Shown piece by piece: positions 21,244-30,942 of a stretch of 64,000 bases of DNA. The notes beneath the pieces are model-generated. The model saw only the letters and a program-made list of their open reading frames with translations. It was not told the DNA's origin and searched no databases. The DNA comes from Schizochytrium sp. CCTCC M209059. Its lineage: Eukaryota; Sar; Bigyra; Thraustochytrida; Thraustochytriidae. The DNA lies in assembly GCA_000818945.1 (NCBI GenBank), contig KN805374.1, positions 520,530 to 584,529 of the forward strand. Reading direction: 5' to 3'. The translations under genes were made by a program, and so were the position numbers. Position 1 is the first letter of the stretch. Each line of letters starts with the position of its first letter.

Positions 21244-23367
21244 ATGGCCAAGGTGCCTCCAGGGCTTGCAGCATCATCATTAGCATTAGCCTTCGCAGCA
21301 GGCCTCGCCTCAAGGGCAGCAAGAGCGGCAGGGTTTCATAAAGGAACTTTTCCCCAATCCACGCGAGCGCTCGCTTCTCTGGGAGTTGCTCTTGCATTTC
21401 TCGTCTTTTATCGCAAAAGTGTTGCTTCGAAAGCTCTGCTGACTCTCCGCAGTCTGCTTGCTCACGCATCAAACTTACAGGCATCAAAGATAAAGCGAGG
21501 ACCTTGCTCCAAGGTCCTTCCAACTCCACCCAAAACGCAGGGTGTCAAGTGCCCCCGGGAGGGCGAAGTGGTCCCGGAGCTCGCGGCGACCAAGGGTCCG
21601 GCCGTGAGTGAAATCGAGTCCGAAGAAGAAGAGGCCAAGGAAGAAGACTCGGACCTCGACTCGGACTTCGACGACGAGCGGGACTCGCGCGTGGAAGGAG
21701 ATCGCGATCTTTGCAGCGACGACGAGGGAGAACAAGGAGGAGAAACCGACCGAGAGCAGCGCTTGATCGCTCCTCCTCAGGACCTCGGGCTGCTTGCACG
21801 GATCAGCGAGCTTTGCTCGTTGTTTTTGGCCAAATATATGGACGTGTACGAGCCCGTTGCGTTCAACACTCGTTCGCGCCAGCGTAAGCGCCGAGGCTCT
21901 TTAATCAAAGGGCTGAAAACGCCTGCGCGCAAGCCGCGGACCGCAAGGTCCAAATTCAAGGCCAAATCTAAGTCGGCGATTGCTGCGGACGAGCTCGCTT
22001 CTCTCGCCAAGGAAAACGTTCTCGCGGTGTCCAACAACAACAACAACAACAATCAAGAAAACAGCGACATTGAGGCCGAGCGCAAAGAGGTGAAGAAGCC
22101 CAAGCGTGTCGTAGGTTCCACCCGTGCTCGTGCACTGTCAAAGACTTCCAGCAAGGGCTCCGAGACGCGCGCCGTCGTTGGTATGGACACGCGCGCACCA
22201 GGCTCGGCCGCCCCTCTCCAAGACAGCAGCAACCTCACGTCAGTATCTTTATCTCCATCTGCATCTGCAACTACGCCCGCGACAGCGTCTGTTCCTGCCC
22301 CGGAAGCACAGCCCGCCGTCAGCGCCCACGAAAATGAAGGGGAGAACACATACACTGCCGAAGTACCCGAGCCACAGGATCTGACTGCCCTCGAGGGCGA
22401 CGCTGAGGCCGCAGAGCAGGGCGCCCGTCTTATCAGTCTTATCGAAAGTGCCGACTGGATTGACCAACATGAAGGGACCACGCTGCTGCGACGTCTGGTG
22501 ACCTTTCACCCGCGTGAGACTGACACATTCATTGTACCTCGCCTGGAGCAGGTGCTCTTCTTCCTCAAGCAGGGTGTCGAGTCGCTTCGGTCTGCGCAGA
22601 GCCGCAACGCCCTGTACGCCATCGAATCCTGCTTTCGTATCCTGAAGCTACGTCTGGTTTTGGACAAGGACACCATGCAAGCTGTGATCGATCCGGTCAT
22701 CAAAAAGTCTGTCAACGACAAACGCTTCATCGCTGCCGCCGGCGAGTCCGTTCTTGACGAAATGGTCGCCTCGGCCGCCACAACCTCTGTTTTGCAAGGC
22801 CTTCTTGCCCACTCCTCGAGCAGGAGTGCCAAGGTATGCACTGTTGTTTCCAAGTACGCCACGCGCTGCCTGCGCAATCTCGTCAATGCGCAAAAGGCGC
22901 AGGCGCCGGGGACCAGCAGCGCCGTGGTGAATGGGTCGACAATCTCGCAGAAGAATCCTCTCGACTCGGCTGAGCTTGCGCAGGCTCTCGTAAGCAGCTT
23001 TGCGGAACTGGAAAGTAGTCGTTCCGTAGATGCGAAAAAGCCTGCGCAGGCGAGCCTGCGCATTTTATACGAGACGCTTCGAAAGACTCGTTTTGAAGAA
23101 ACAGCTAAAGCTGCACTATCGGCTGCCGATGCTGCCCGGGTTCTTGGCATCGTGCAGCGGCCAGTTCAACGCAACACCAAAAAACCGTCTCTCAAAGAGC
23201 TCATGGCCTTGAAACGTCGTGAGATGCAAAAGCAGCAACAGCAGCAGCAGGAACAGAATGGCCAGGAGCAATCGAGTGCCCTGCCTGCCACGACCCTCGT
23301 CCTCGGCCCCGCCGTTGCACCGCCTTCTTCCAGCGCAAGCGAACGATCTGGGTCTGGTGAGCGCTAG
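21244..23367 (+). CDS. TOG-domain (CLASP/TOGARAM-like) microtubule-associated protein
   Basis: 707 residues as drawn. Residues about 395-640 are a HEAT-type TOG array of the CLASP_N kind: DWIDQHEGTTLLRRLV, FIVPRLEQVLFFLKQGVESLRS, ALYAIESCFRILKLRLVLD, and a later LLAHSSSRSAKVCTVVSKYATRC helix pair. Proteins with this domain bind tubulin at microtubule ends or in cilia (CLASP, TOGARAM/Crescerin). Before it are basic (SRQRKRRGSLIKG) and acidic disordered stretches and an Asn run. The C-terminus has KKPSLKELMALKRREMQK then a Gln run. The first 100 or so residues are hydrophobic or odd, and their codons (GCA, TCA, TTA, AGG) differ from the rest, so the true start may be downstream (for example the ATG at 21838), or an intron may end near 21480 or 21541. 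An inverted repeat overlaps the stop codon. Confidence 0.75.
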   Translation: MAKVPPGLAASSLALAFAAGLASRAARAAGFHKGTFPQSTRALASLGVALAFLVFYRKSVASKALLTLRSLLAHASNLQASKIKRGPCSKVLPTPPKTQGVKCPREGEVVPELAATKGPAVSEIESEEEEAKEEDSDLDSDFDDERDSRVEGDRDLCSDDEGEQGGETDREQRLIAPPQDLGLLARISELCSLFLAKYMDVYEPVAFNTRSRQRKRRGSLIKGLKTPARKPRTARSKFKAKSKSAIAADELASLAKENVLAVSNNNNNNNQENSDIEAERKEVKKPKRVVGSTRARALSKTSSKGSETRAVVGMDTRAPGSAAPLQDSSNLTSVSLSPSASATTPATASVPAPEAQPAVSAHENEGENTYTAEVPEPQDLTALEGDAEAAEQGARLISLIESADWIDQHEGTTLLRRLVTFHPRETDTFIVPRLEQVLFFLKQGVESLRSAQSRNALYAIESCFRILKLRLVLDKDTMQAVIDPVIKKSVNDKRFIAAAGESVLDEMVASAATTSVLQGLLAHSSSRSAKVCTVVSKYATRCLRNLVNAQKAQAPGTSSAVVNGSTISQKNPLDSAELAQALVSSFAELESSRSVDAKKPAQASLRILYETLRKTRFEETAKAALSAADAARVLGIVQRPVQRNTKKPSLKELMALKRREMQKQQQQQQEQNGQEQSSALPATTLVLGPAVAPPSSSASERSGSGER

Positions 23368-23389
23368 CTATAACTATAGCTAGCTTTTT
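23363..23389 (+). other. Perfect hairpin plus T-run overlapping the stop codon
   Basis: GCTAGCTATA at 23363-23372 pairs with TATAGCTAGC at 23375-23384 around a 2-base loop and is followed at once by TTTTT. The TAG stop codon of the TOG gene (23365-23367) lies in the left arm. The shape is that of an intrinsic terminator, although this is a nuclear gene. Confidence 0.7.
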
Positions 23390-23906
23390 GAGCCAGTGTT
23401 GGCAGTTATACATCCAACTCGCTGCTACACCTCCTTCTCATCTTTCTCTCATTCGTCTTTTCCTTTTTCTCCCAAAATATAGCGTTTTTGCGCTGTCACA
23501 TCTCCTCTGCGCTGGCTGCTCTGCTCTCGGCTAGCTTTTGCTTGTGTGTCGGCTTCCAAATCAAATCCAGGCCCTCGCAAGATGTGGCCGGTGGCCCAAG
23601 GATTCAATGGATGTAATTGCGGCAATTGCCTCTCGTCTGCACTCTCACACCTCTCCGTGTGGAAAAACATAGACCGAGGCGCAAGTCCAGCATGTGGGCC
23701 ATTCGTTGCCTAACGTCATTGCAAGCCGTGAAGCCGTGAGCAGCGCGCGTGCGCACGCGGCTGCTCCTCGGTCACAGTCGCTAGTTCCTGCGACCGTGGA
23801 GAGTGCGAATGAATGCACGAACACGTACATTTTCTGACTGATCTTGCTACTTTTCTCTTTCATGATTTTCTTCTTGCTATGATCATAGTTTTCACTCTTT
23901 GTATAC
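23390..23906. other. Convergent intergenic region
   Basis: About 0.5 kb between the 3' ends of the TOG gene and the IQ-protein gene, T/C-rich on the plus strand at 23430-23540. No gene, repeat array or RNA seen. Confidence 0.5.
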
Positions 23907-26465
23907 CTACGGAAATTCATACCATCTTGTCGAGTGGTCCTTTGCGTTGAAGACGACCTGAATCTTCACGCCAGGCGCACCCTGCACAGCGAACTCCCGA
24001 ATGAAGAGTGGCGTGGCCTGTGCTCGATTCATTGTTGCCGATCGGGATATTTCCCGCAACGTGAACGAACCATCGTCTTTGGGGTGCCGGTGCACCCTGA
24101 CGCGACTTGGGTCCTCAGAGGCTGTGAACCTTCCAATCGAGGACAAATTGCCTTGCCGGGGTCGGAGCACATGTTCGCAAACGTACTCGAGGAATAATGC
24201 CTTGTCCTCTTCAGCGTGCATCGGCTCAAGACTGAGTAGCTGGACAGGGCATCTCGAGGTCTCTGGCTGCGGCTCAATCTCCAGAAAGAGTCGATCTTGA
24301 CCACCGATCCGTAAGCTCACGTCAAATGACTCACCATTTGCAAGCGAGACCGTTCTTTGCGCTAGTGGACGACGCGTCCGATATCCTCGAAAAGCGCTTT
24401 GCAGTTTTGCAGCCTTTTCGTCTTCCTGCTGGCGCTGGCGCTGCTTCTTTTTGGCGTGATATCCTCGAAACGCGCCCTGCAGCGTCGTCGCACTCTGTTC
24501 CTCCTGCTTGCGCTGCTGTTGCTGCTGCTGCTGCCGCTGATGCTTCTTTTTGGCGTGATAGCCACGAAAGGCTCCTTGTAGTTTTGCTGCGCTCTTTTCC
24601 TCCTGCTTGCGCTGTTTCTTGGCATGATAACCCCGAAACGCACTCTGTAGTTTCGCGGCGCTCTGATCTTCTTGCTGACGCTGCGCTTTCTTGGCATGGT
24701 AGCCACGAAAGGCTCCTTGCAGTTTTGCTGCGCTCTGGTCTTCCTGCTCAAGCTTCTTCTTTTGCCTTTTGGCATGATAGCCCCGAAAGGTACTTTGCAA
24801 TTTCGCGGCGCTCTTTTCCTCCTCCATGCGCTGCTTTTTGGCGTGATAGCCCCGGAAGGCACTTTGCAACTTCACAGCACTTTGATCTTCGGCTGACGAC
24901 GTTTTAAATGATCGTGCTTCTCTCTCGCTTCTTTTCTTTCCCTGCTCCAGAGATCGATCCGAAGAAAATCTGCGAAATTGCCTCTGCAGAACCTTGGCTG
25001 CCTCGTGTTCAGAAGCGCGCTGCGCACGCGCCTGCGAGCCGCGCACGCGAGCTTGCAGCTTGGCAATTTTGTCTTCCTCGGCCTTGGAAAAGTCCGCAAT
25101 CGCAGGTAAGGGATCCGCATCTTCGCCGGGTAAGACATCAAGGATGACGCTTGGAAGTTGAGACGTAAGCATGAGTTTGTTGTTGCGAAACCAGAGCTTT
25201 TTGCTCACCGCCTCGTAGGTGTCGCGTGTATCACCTCCAACAAGTGCGAAAATGTCACTGTAACTCACAACGAGCGAATGCTGGTCTTCGCGTCTCTGCG
25301 ACGCAACGCCCGAACGAAGGCGGCTGACGGAGATCTCGAGCGCTCGGTAGACCTCGTCGATCGCCATATGAACAGCAATGAGTAGAAAGGTGACGTTGCT
25401 TCCATAGTCGCCGTGACTAAAGTCGACTGCAGGGACGCTTAAAAGCTCAGAAAAGACATCATGCCGTCGTTGCTTCCCACCACGAGCTCCTGTGTGACCC
25501 GATGGCCCAAGACCGCAAAGAGTGGGCGGCTCTGGGACAGAAAGATCCACTGTGGCACCCTTTGTCTCCACAAAGCCAAGCGGTCCAAGGGTCGCAATAT
25601 CTGCATCAACATCAGGGTGACTACTTGCGTCATCGAGCTTGGGAGAGAGAGCACTGCCTACTGGCATATTTTTGGAGCGCGAGGGAAATATGCGTACGTC
25701 ACCAGTGAGAATTCGATGCGTTCCTGCATGTGCGCCCCCGGCGCGGTCTCGAAGGGATGCCGCCGTGGCCGGGCGATAGGGTCGCGCAATGACGAGTGGA
25801 TAGGCACACATGGTTGCCATCTTCTTTTTGGTCTTGACCCACTCCTTTTTCAGCTGCTGATTGGTTTGAAACGGAGGCACCTGCTCGAGTCGAGCCGCAA
25901 GCTTTCTATTTTCGGCCTCAATTCGCTTAAAGTCGATTAGACGTTGCCGCTCGTGACGACCGCGGATCGTCTTCTTTTCCGCATTCGTGTAAATGTTCTT
26001 TCGATGCATCACAGCCGTCATGCGCTGTACGAGTATTTGGTTTTCGTATTCTACGCGAAGTCTTCGTCCGATGGATTCCTGCTGACTTCTCGCGCGAGTT
26101 TGTACATGTCTCATGCGGGCCGTTTTGGGAACGGAGTTGTCCAGCCGTGGACGCATCTTCCGCAGGCGGTCCTTGTGTTCCTGAAGAAGACGCGCGCGTC
26201 GAACTTCATGCAAGTTTTGACCTCGGGGTTTGATGATGCCGTCCCTTGCATTCTTTTTCGCGCCGCGATCCTGCGGTCTTCGTCGTATGCGCGGGTTCTG
26301 TCGTGATTCATGCAGTGCGCGCTGCGGCGGTCGTTCTTGGATGAGTTTTTCTGTTTCCCGTAGACTCCTGCCTCGTCTTGCCGGCACCTCTTCCTCGCGC
26401 AAGAGATGGCGCGCGAGCGCTTCTTCTTGTGCGCTGCTCGCAGGCATCGATTCGCCTTGCGACAT
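23907..26465 (-). CDS. CFAP97-like / multi-IQ calmodulin-binding protein
   Basis: 852 residues. About 80-220 is a basic helical region (RRARLLQEHKDRLRKMRPRL ... RIEAENRKLAARLEQVPPF) that resembles the CFAP97/Hemingway family (KIAA1430) of cilium and flagellum proteins. About 350-480 is a predicted folded region (LLIAVHMAIDEVYRALEIS). About 480-720 holds two diverged and seven nearly identical IQ motifs (AAKLQSAFRGYHAKK pattern), each a probable calmodulin or EF-hand protein binding site, with a short Gln run between two of them. About 725-852 is a beta-rich C-terminal domain (SFDVSLRIGGQDRLFLEIEP ... VVFNAKDHSTRWYEF) that I do not recognise. The IQ block is a coding tandem repeat of about 72-87 bp units. 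The start is the first ATG of the frame. It is divergent from the formin gene. Confidence 0.8.
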   Translation of the reverse strand: MSQGESMPASSAQEEALARHLLREEEVPARRGRSLRETEKLIQERPPQRALHESRQNPRIRRRPQDRGAKKNARDGIIKPRGQNLHEVRRARLLQEHKDRLRKMRPRLDNSVPKTARMRHVQTRARSQQESIGRRLRVEYENQILVQRMTAVMHRKNIYTNAEKKTIRGRHERQRLIDFKRIEAENRKLAARLEQVPPFQTNQQLKKEWVKTKKKMATMCAYPLVIARPYRPATAASLRDRAGGAHAGTHRILTGDVRIFPSRSKNMPVGSALSPKLDDASSHPDVDADIATLGPLGFVETKGATVDLSVPEPPTLCGLGPSGHTGARGGKQRRHDVFSELLSVPAVDFSHGDYGSNVTFLLIAVHMAIDEVYRALEISVSRLRSGVASQRREDQHSLVVSYSDIFALVGGDTRDTYEAVSKKLWFRNNKLMLTSQLPSVILDVLPGEDADPLPAIADFSKAEEDKIAKLQARVRGSQARAQRASEHEAAKVLQRQFRRFSSDRSLEQGKKRSEREARSFKTSSAEDQSAVKLQSAFRGYHAKKQRMEEEKSAAKLQSTFRGYHAKRQKKKLEQEDQSAAKLQGAFRGYHAKKAQRQQEDQSAAKLQSAFRGYHAKKQRKQEEKSAAKLQGAFRGYHAKKKHQRQQQQQQQRKQEEQSATTLQGAFRGYHAKKKQRQRQQEDEKAAKLQSAFRGYRTRRPLAQRTVSLANGESFDVSLRIGGQDRLFLEIEPQPETSRCPVQLLSLEPMHAEEDKALFLEYVCEHVLRPRQGNLSSIGRFTASEDPSRVRVHRHPKDDGSFTLREISRSATMNRAQATPLFIREFAVQGAPGVKIQVVFNAKDHSTRWYEFP
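24370..24905. repeat. Coding tandem repeat encoding seven near-identical IQ motifs
   Basis: Units of about 72-87 bp recur through this stretch of the IQ-protein gene (minus strand). Each encodes A-A-K-L-Q-[SG]-[AT]-F-R-G-Y-H-A-K. Nucleotide identity between copies is high, so expansion or gene conversion was recent. Spacing varies by Gln/Lys/Arg linkers. Confidence 0.9.
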
Positions 26466-27468
26466 ATTCGGTGACAGAACCGTGTGCTAACGCGTGCGCC
26501 TCTTTGCTTAGCCTCGTCTGCTCCGAGCCGAGAGATGCCGAGCCGAGCCTAGCGGAGTTGAGTTGAGATTGAACTTGCGTGCGCGCGCGCTATCGCGCGG
26601 CACGGCGCGAGGCGACTGGACACTTTGTTTTGCCCGATTCCCGCCGTCGCATCAGCAAAAAAGTGCTTACAAAGTTCGCACACTCTCCGCGCAGGCAGAG
26701 TCTTGGTAACTCGATGTTGGTCAGCGTCGCACACACACACACACAGGGGAAAAAAAGGCCACACCTGCTTCTTGACGTCCGCCGCAAGACTATATGGATG
26801 GATAGATGGATAGACGGATGGATGGACGAATGTTTCTGCGGGCAGCAATGACGGTCCGGGTTTTGAAACAAACGGATCTCTGCTTGGAGCAGGGCTTTCC
26901 TATCTATTACTCGCGTACTCGCTAACTCTCTGCAAAAAATACTTCTATCTGGCCGCTTGAAGCTTCTGTCAACGCTGAACAGCCAGATAAATACATTACC
27001 TAATAATGCTGGATTGTGCACATGTTCATGCGTGCGCATACGAGGAAAGCGAAGGCGAAAAAAAGAAGAAAAAGTAGTGTGTACCGATCAGAAGTACACA
27101 CCTGGTTCGGATTTTTCACAATAAAATCACTCGCTGGCCAAACGGACCGCAGCAAGTTAGCAGCCAGAAAGAAGGCTGCGAGCGAGTGAGTGAGCGAGTA
27201 AGGGAGCGAGCGAATGGAATGATTCGGACTGGGTGCAGATGTGAATAGAGTAAAGAAGAAGAAGGAAGCGAAGAGGCGGAGTAGAACTAGGCACGTAGCC
27301 GTGGCTGGCTTGCTGGCTGGCTTGCTGGCTGGCTGGCTGGCTGGCTGACTGACCGGCTCGGGCGCAAACGAGGGCAGTCAGTCAGTCAGTCCTCCGCGAA
27401 GAACGCCCGAAGTTCCTCGTGCCGCTGGCCAAATACAGCACGGGCAAGCGAGCTCGTGAGTGCCGAAG
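26466..27468. other. Divergent intergenic region with simple repeats
   Basis: 1.0 kb between IQ-protein and formin starts. It holds a (CA)n tract (about 26731-26746), a GGAT/GATA tract (26793-26826), an AT-rich block (26920-27130), a (CTGG)n tract with CTTG variants (27302-27353) and a (CAGT)n tract (27375-27390). It probably contains two promoters. No gene seen. Confidence 0.55.
27302..27353. repeat. (CTGG)n tetranucleotide microsatellite
   Basis: About thirteen units with two CTTG variants, about 115 bp 5' of the formin ATG and followed by (CAGT)n at 27375-27390. Confidence 0.95.
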
Positions 27469-30400
27469 ATGGCGCCCCCGCCAGCGGGCAGAGCGGATCT
27501 CGCCGGCAGCGAAAATGAAGAAGAGCGCCCGACCGATGAGGAGCTCGACCGCATGTACAGGAGACTGCTGGACGAGCTCGGCATCCCGGAAAGCAAGCGG
27601 GGGCGCATGCTTGCGCAGCCCATGCACATGAAGTGGAAACTACTCTCTAAACATCAGCGCTACGTGCGCGTCCAAACAAGCGCGTATGGAGGTCACAGTA
27701 GTGCATTGCGTAGTGTGGAGCATCTTGACAAGCTCTTGCTGGCAGCCGACAAGGTGCGGCCGGAGGACGTCGTGGACCTGAGAGCAGATATGAAGGAAGA
27801 TGCGGGTTGGATGCAGACCTTTCTCGAACTGGGCGGTTTGCACAAACTACTTCGATTCATGGGCATTGCGGGGGAGCTTCGAGACCCGCGTATTCGTCTT
27901 GACCTTCTCGAGTCGCTTTGGGTTCTTGTGCGGGCGAGTCCAAATGTTAGCGGCATTCTCGCTGCCGACGCCAACGCGGTCGCATCCATTGCCCTTTGCT
28001 TCAGCTGCGACCCAGGGCTACCTCGGTTGGCGTCTGTTGTTCTTGATATATTCTCCGTTTTGGTCGAGCGCAGCGCAGAAGGCCATGATCTCGTATGTTC
28101 TGCCTTTGAAGTCTTTCGCGTCGAAAGACGCGAGGATTTACGCTTTAGCACGCTGGTTCGTTGCCTGACGTGCGAACACGAGGCGTTCGATCTCGCGTTC
28201 AAGGCGGACGTACTTCGTTTTATTAACGCGCTTGTCGGGCATGCGGATGTACTTCAGCACCGCGTTGCGCTTCGAGCTGATCTGGCATATCTTGGCATTG
28301 TTCGTGTTCTCGACGACCTTGACCGAGCTCTGGAACTATTCAGCGACGAAGAGGACCCTGATGGATCACGCGCAGCACTCGCGCAAGAGAGTATTACTTA
28401 CCGCAGGTCGGCGGATGCAGATGCAGCGCAGGTCCTTGGAGAGGCCCCCAACAGTGGGAGCTGGCTCACGGACCCCGAAGTGCTCTTTGAGCGCGTTCAG
28501 TACGTCGCTCAGTCGAGCGGGTCCGGAGCGCATTTCATGGATATTCTTTACGCTTTGCTTGTGACCCCCGCAGACGCCTATCTCGCGCCTCGTATTTGGA
28601 GTCTTCTCGCTGAGGTGTGTCAAAAGGTGGTCACGGGCCAAGTCCAAGAGCTATCATGTGCCAGAATTGAGGATCTGTACTTGTCACGGGACGATCGCTT
28701 CCAGGAACTCGAGAAGGCACGAGCGCAGATCAAGCAGCTTGAGGTCAACCTCGAGCAGGCCGAAGCGCAGACCGCCTCGTGGCGCGCCAAGGCAGATGAA
28801 GCTCGCGCAAACGCGGCGGCAGTCGCTGCTACTGCCGCTTCTATTTCCGCTGATGCAACAGTGTCGGCGGGGTCCCCGTCATCGCAAGCAGGTAACGCCA
28901 TCTTTGACCCCAAGTTCGAAAAGTATGCCAAAATGCGCAAAGCAGGGCTTCCCGAAGGAGCAATTGTCAATTGCATGACCAAAGACGGCATCTCAGCCCC
29001 AGAGCAACAAGCTTTCTTGGGTTCTGCAGTCTCTGCGAATGCTTCCAAGTCGGCTCCAGCTGTGTCGACATCAAATGCGTCGGTGCAGATCGACCCCAAG
29101 CTTGTCAAGTATGAACGTATGAAACAGGCCGGGCTCCCACGAGGTGCGATTGACAATTGCATGACACGCGATGGCATTTCGTCCTCGCAGCAGGCCGCCT
29201 TTTGGGGCGAAAGCGGAGGCGCTGCGAGTGGAAGCGAAAACGCAAAAACCACGAAACCTTTGGATCCGGAGCTCATCAAATATGATAGAATGCAAAAGGC
29301 AGGGTTACCGGAAGGTGCGATTCGCAATGCCATGGCTCGCGATGGACTCAGCGCAGAAAAGCAAGCCACTTTCTTTGAAGGTAGTAATGCCAGCGCCTCT
29401 GCGGCGCCAGAGACCAATGGCAAGGGTGCAAATGGTGGGAAAAGCACCGCAAATGCGCAAATGGACCCGAAATTTGCAAAGTACGTCAAAATGAAGCAGG
29501 CCAAGATCCCAGACGGTGCGATTCGCAACAAGATGGCACGTGATGGACTGTCCGCGCAAGACCAGGACGTTTTCTTTGGGGCCAGCGGGTCATCTGCTGC
29601 TGCTGCTACGGGGATTGGAGCAGAAGCAGGTGTCGAAACACCGATCGTGCACGTCAAGGAGAAAGCAAAGGTAACACCCCGAAAGCCGATGCGTGCTCTC
29701 TTCTGGTCAAAGATCCCCGCAGAGCGTGTGGAGGGTTCATTGTGGGAGAACTTGGAGGAAGAACAGGTTGACCTTAGTCTCGACGCGCTGGAGGATAACT
29801 TTGGCCAGCCAGAGGTGAAAAAGGAAACGCCACGTCGCGAGGAAGACGGCGACGAAGAGGAAAGTAAGGGTTCCGAAAAAGGAAGGGCGCGACGCGGGTC
29901 TGTGATTCCTGGCAGCAAGAAAAAGGTGGTGGAGCTCTTGGACCCAAAGCGGCAGCAAAATGTTGGCATTGCCTTTGCTCGACTCCGCATCTCACCCGAG
30001 GTACTTCGCAACTGCATTGTGAACCTTGACCTAAAGCGCCTTGGCGGCGGTGCAGATCGTGTGAACATGCTTACGAATATCCTGCCAAGTCCTGACGAAG
30101 CTCGTCTAGTTCTCGACTACGACGGTGATGAGTCGATGCTCGGCAAAATCGAGTTGCTGTTTCGGGAGCTTGGCACCATCAGCTCCTTGCCTCAACGCAT
30201 CAAAGCGTGGACCATTCAGCTACGCTTTAAACAGCAGGTTGCCGAAGCGCAGGAGCAGACGCAGATGGTGCTCAAGGCTTGCGAAGAAATCGAACACTCA
30301 AGCGCGCTCCGGCAAACTCTGCGAGTCATTCTGGCGCTTGGTAACTATCTGAACGGGACGTCGGCTCGAGGTGGGGCCTACGGGTTCAAGCTTGACCTGC

Positions 30401-30942
30401 TGACCAAGATTGAGAATCTCAAGGCCACAGACCACAAAACGACACTTTTGCAATTCATTGTGCGTGAGATCGCAAGCAAGAAGCATCCGGTGATGCTGAA
30501 GCTCACAAAGGACCTTCAACACGTGGCAGATGCGAGCCGGATTTCAGTCAATGCGCTTGCGACGACGTGTCGGAACCTGTGCAGCGATTTAAAGTTTGTG
30601 GAAGGTCTTCTGGAACGCATCCGTGGCGACAAGAGCGGCGGCGAAGGAAGCGACAGTGTTTTCTGTGAGAAAATGGGAACCTTTGTTGAAGGTGCGCGAA
30701 GATCCCGAGACAGTTTACAAACAGTCGTAACAAAGCTCGAGCAGCGATACGCTGCGCTGCTGCAGACGTACGCGGTGGACGAAGAGGAGCTCAAGTCGGA
30801 CTCGGAGCGTTTCTTTAGCATTTTCAATAGCTTTTTGCAGGCCTTTGCACGGGAGCAGGCCAGCCTTGCCAAGGCGACGACAAGTCGTAGGCCGTCCGCT
30901 GCTGCTTTCGTTTCTGTTGGTGCGAGAGCGTCGCGCTCGTAA
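27469..30942 (+). CDS. Diaphanous-type formin with four WASHC3-like repeats in place of a proline-rich FH1
   Basis: 1157 residues. An armadillo-like GBD/FH3 region spans about 15-400 (LDKLLLAADKVRPEDVVDLR ... MQTFLELGGLHKLLRFMGIA), and a short coiled coil spans about 405-450. Four copies of a ~39-residue module start at residues 480, 542, 599 and 666, each D-P-x-[FL]-x-K-Y-x-x-M-x-x-A-x-[LI]-P-x-G-A-I-x-N-x-M-x-x-D-G-[IL]-S. A FH2 actin-nucleating domain follows at about 738-1115 (MRALFWSKIP, ILALGNYLNGTSARGGAYGF). Formins nucleate and elongate unbranched actin filaments, and FH1 normally recruits profilin-actin through polyproline. No polyproline tract is present here. The repeated module resembles the short Gly-x-Pro ... 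Asp-Gly motif I know from WASHC3/CCDC53. An ATG at 27469 is used because codons upstream in frame lack another ATG. Confidence 0.9.
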   Translation: MAPPPAGRADLAGSENEEERPTDEELDRMYRRLLDELGIPESKRGRMLAQPMHMKWKLLSKHQRYVRVQTSAYGGHSSALRSVEHLDKLLLAADKVRPEDVVDLRADMKEDAGWMQTFLELGGLHKLLRFMGIAGELRDPRIRLDLLESLWVLVRASPNVSGILAADANAVASIALCFSCDPGLPRLASVVLDIFSVLVERSAEGHDLVCSAFEVFRVERREDLRFSTLVRCLTCEHEAFDLAFKADVLRFINALVGHADVLQHRVALRADLAYLGIVRVLDDLDRALELFSDEEDPDGSRAALAQESITYRRSADADAAQVLGEAPNSGSWLTDPEVLFERVQYVAQSSGSGAHFMDILYALLVTPADAYLAPRIWSLLAEVCQKVVTGQVQELSCARIEDLYLSRDDRFQELEKARAQIKQLEVNLEQAEAQTASWRAKADEARANAAAVAATAASISADATVSAGSPSSQAGNAIFDPKFEKYAKMRKAGLPEGAIVNCMTKDGISAPEQQAFLGSAVSANASKSAPAVSTSNASVQIDPKLVKYERMKQAGLPRGAIDNCMTRDGISSSQQAAFWGESGGAASGSENAKTTKPLDPELIKYDRMQKAGLPEGAIRNAMARDGLSAEKQATFFEGSNASASAAPETNGKGANGGKSTANAQMDPKFAKYVKMKQAKIPDGAIRNKMARDGLSAQDQDVFFGASGSSAAAATGIGAEAGVETPIVHVKEKAKVTPRKPMRALFWSKIPAERVEGSLWENLEEEQVDLSLDALEDNFGQPEVKKETPRREEDGDEEESKGSEKGRARRGSVIPGSKKKVVELLDPKRQQNVGIAFARLRISPEVLRNCIVNLDLKRLGGGADRVNMLTNILPSPDEARLVLDYDGDESMLGKIELLFRELGTISSLPQRIKAWTIQLRFKQQVAEAQEQTQMVLKACEEIEHSSALRQTLRVILALGNYLNGTSARGGAYGFKLDLLTKIENLKATDHKTTLLQFIVREIASKKHPVMLKLTKDLQHVADASRISVNALATTCRNLCSDLKFVEGLLERIRGDKSGGEGSDSVFCEKMGTFVEGARRSRDSLQTVVTKLEQRYAALLQTYAVDEEELKSDSERFFSIFNSFLQAFAREQASLAKATTSRRPSAAAFVSVGARASRS

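Noticed and set aside
20708..21529. 273-codon minus-strand frame opposite the TOG gene 5' region
   Set aside because: Low-complexity Arg/Gly/Leu translation, no signature; it covers CAG/CCG simple sequence.
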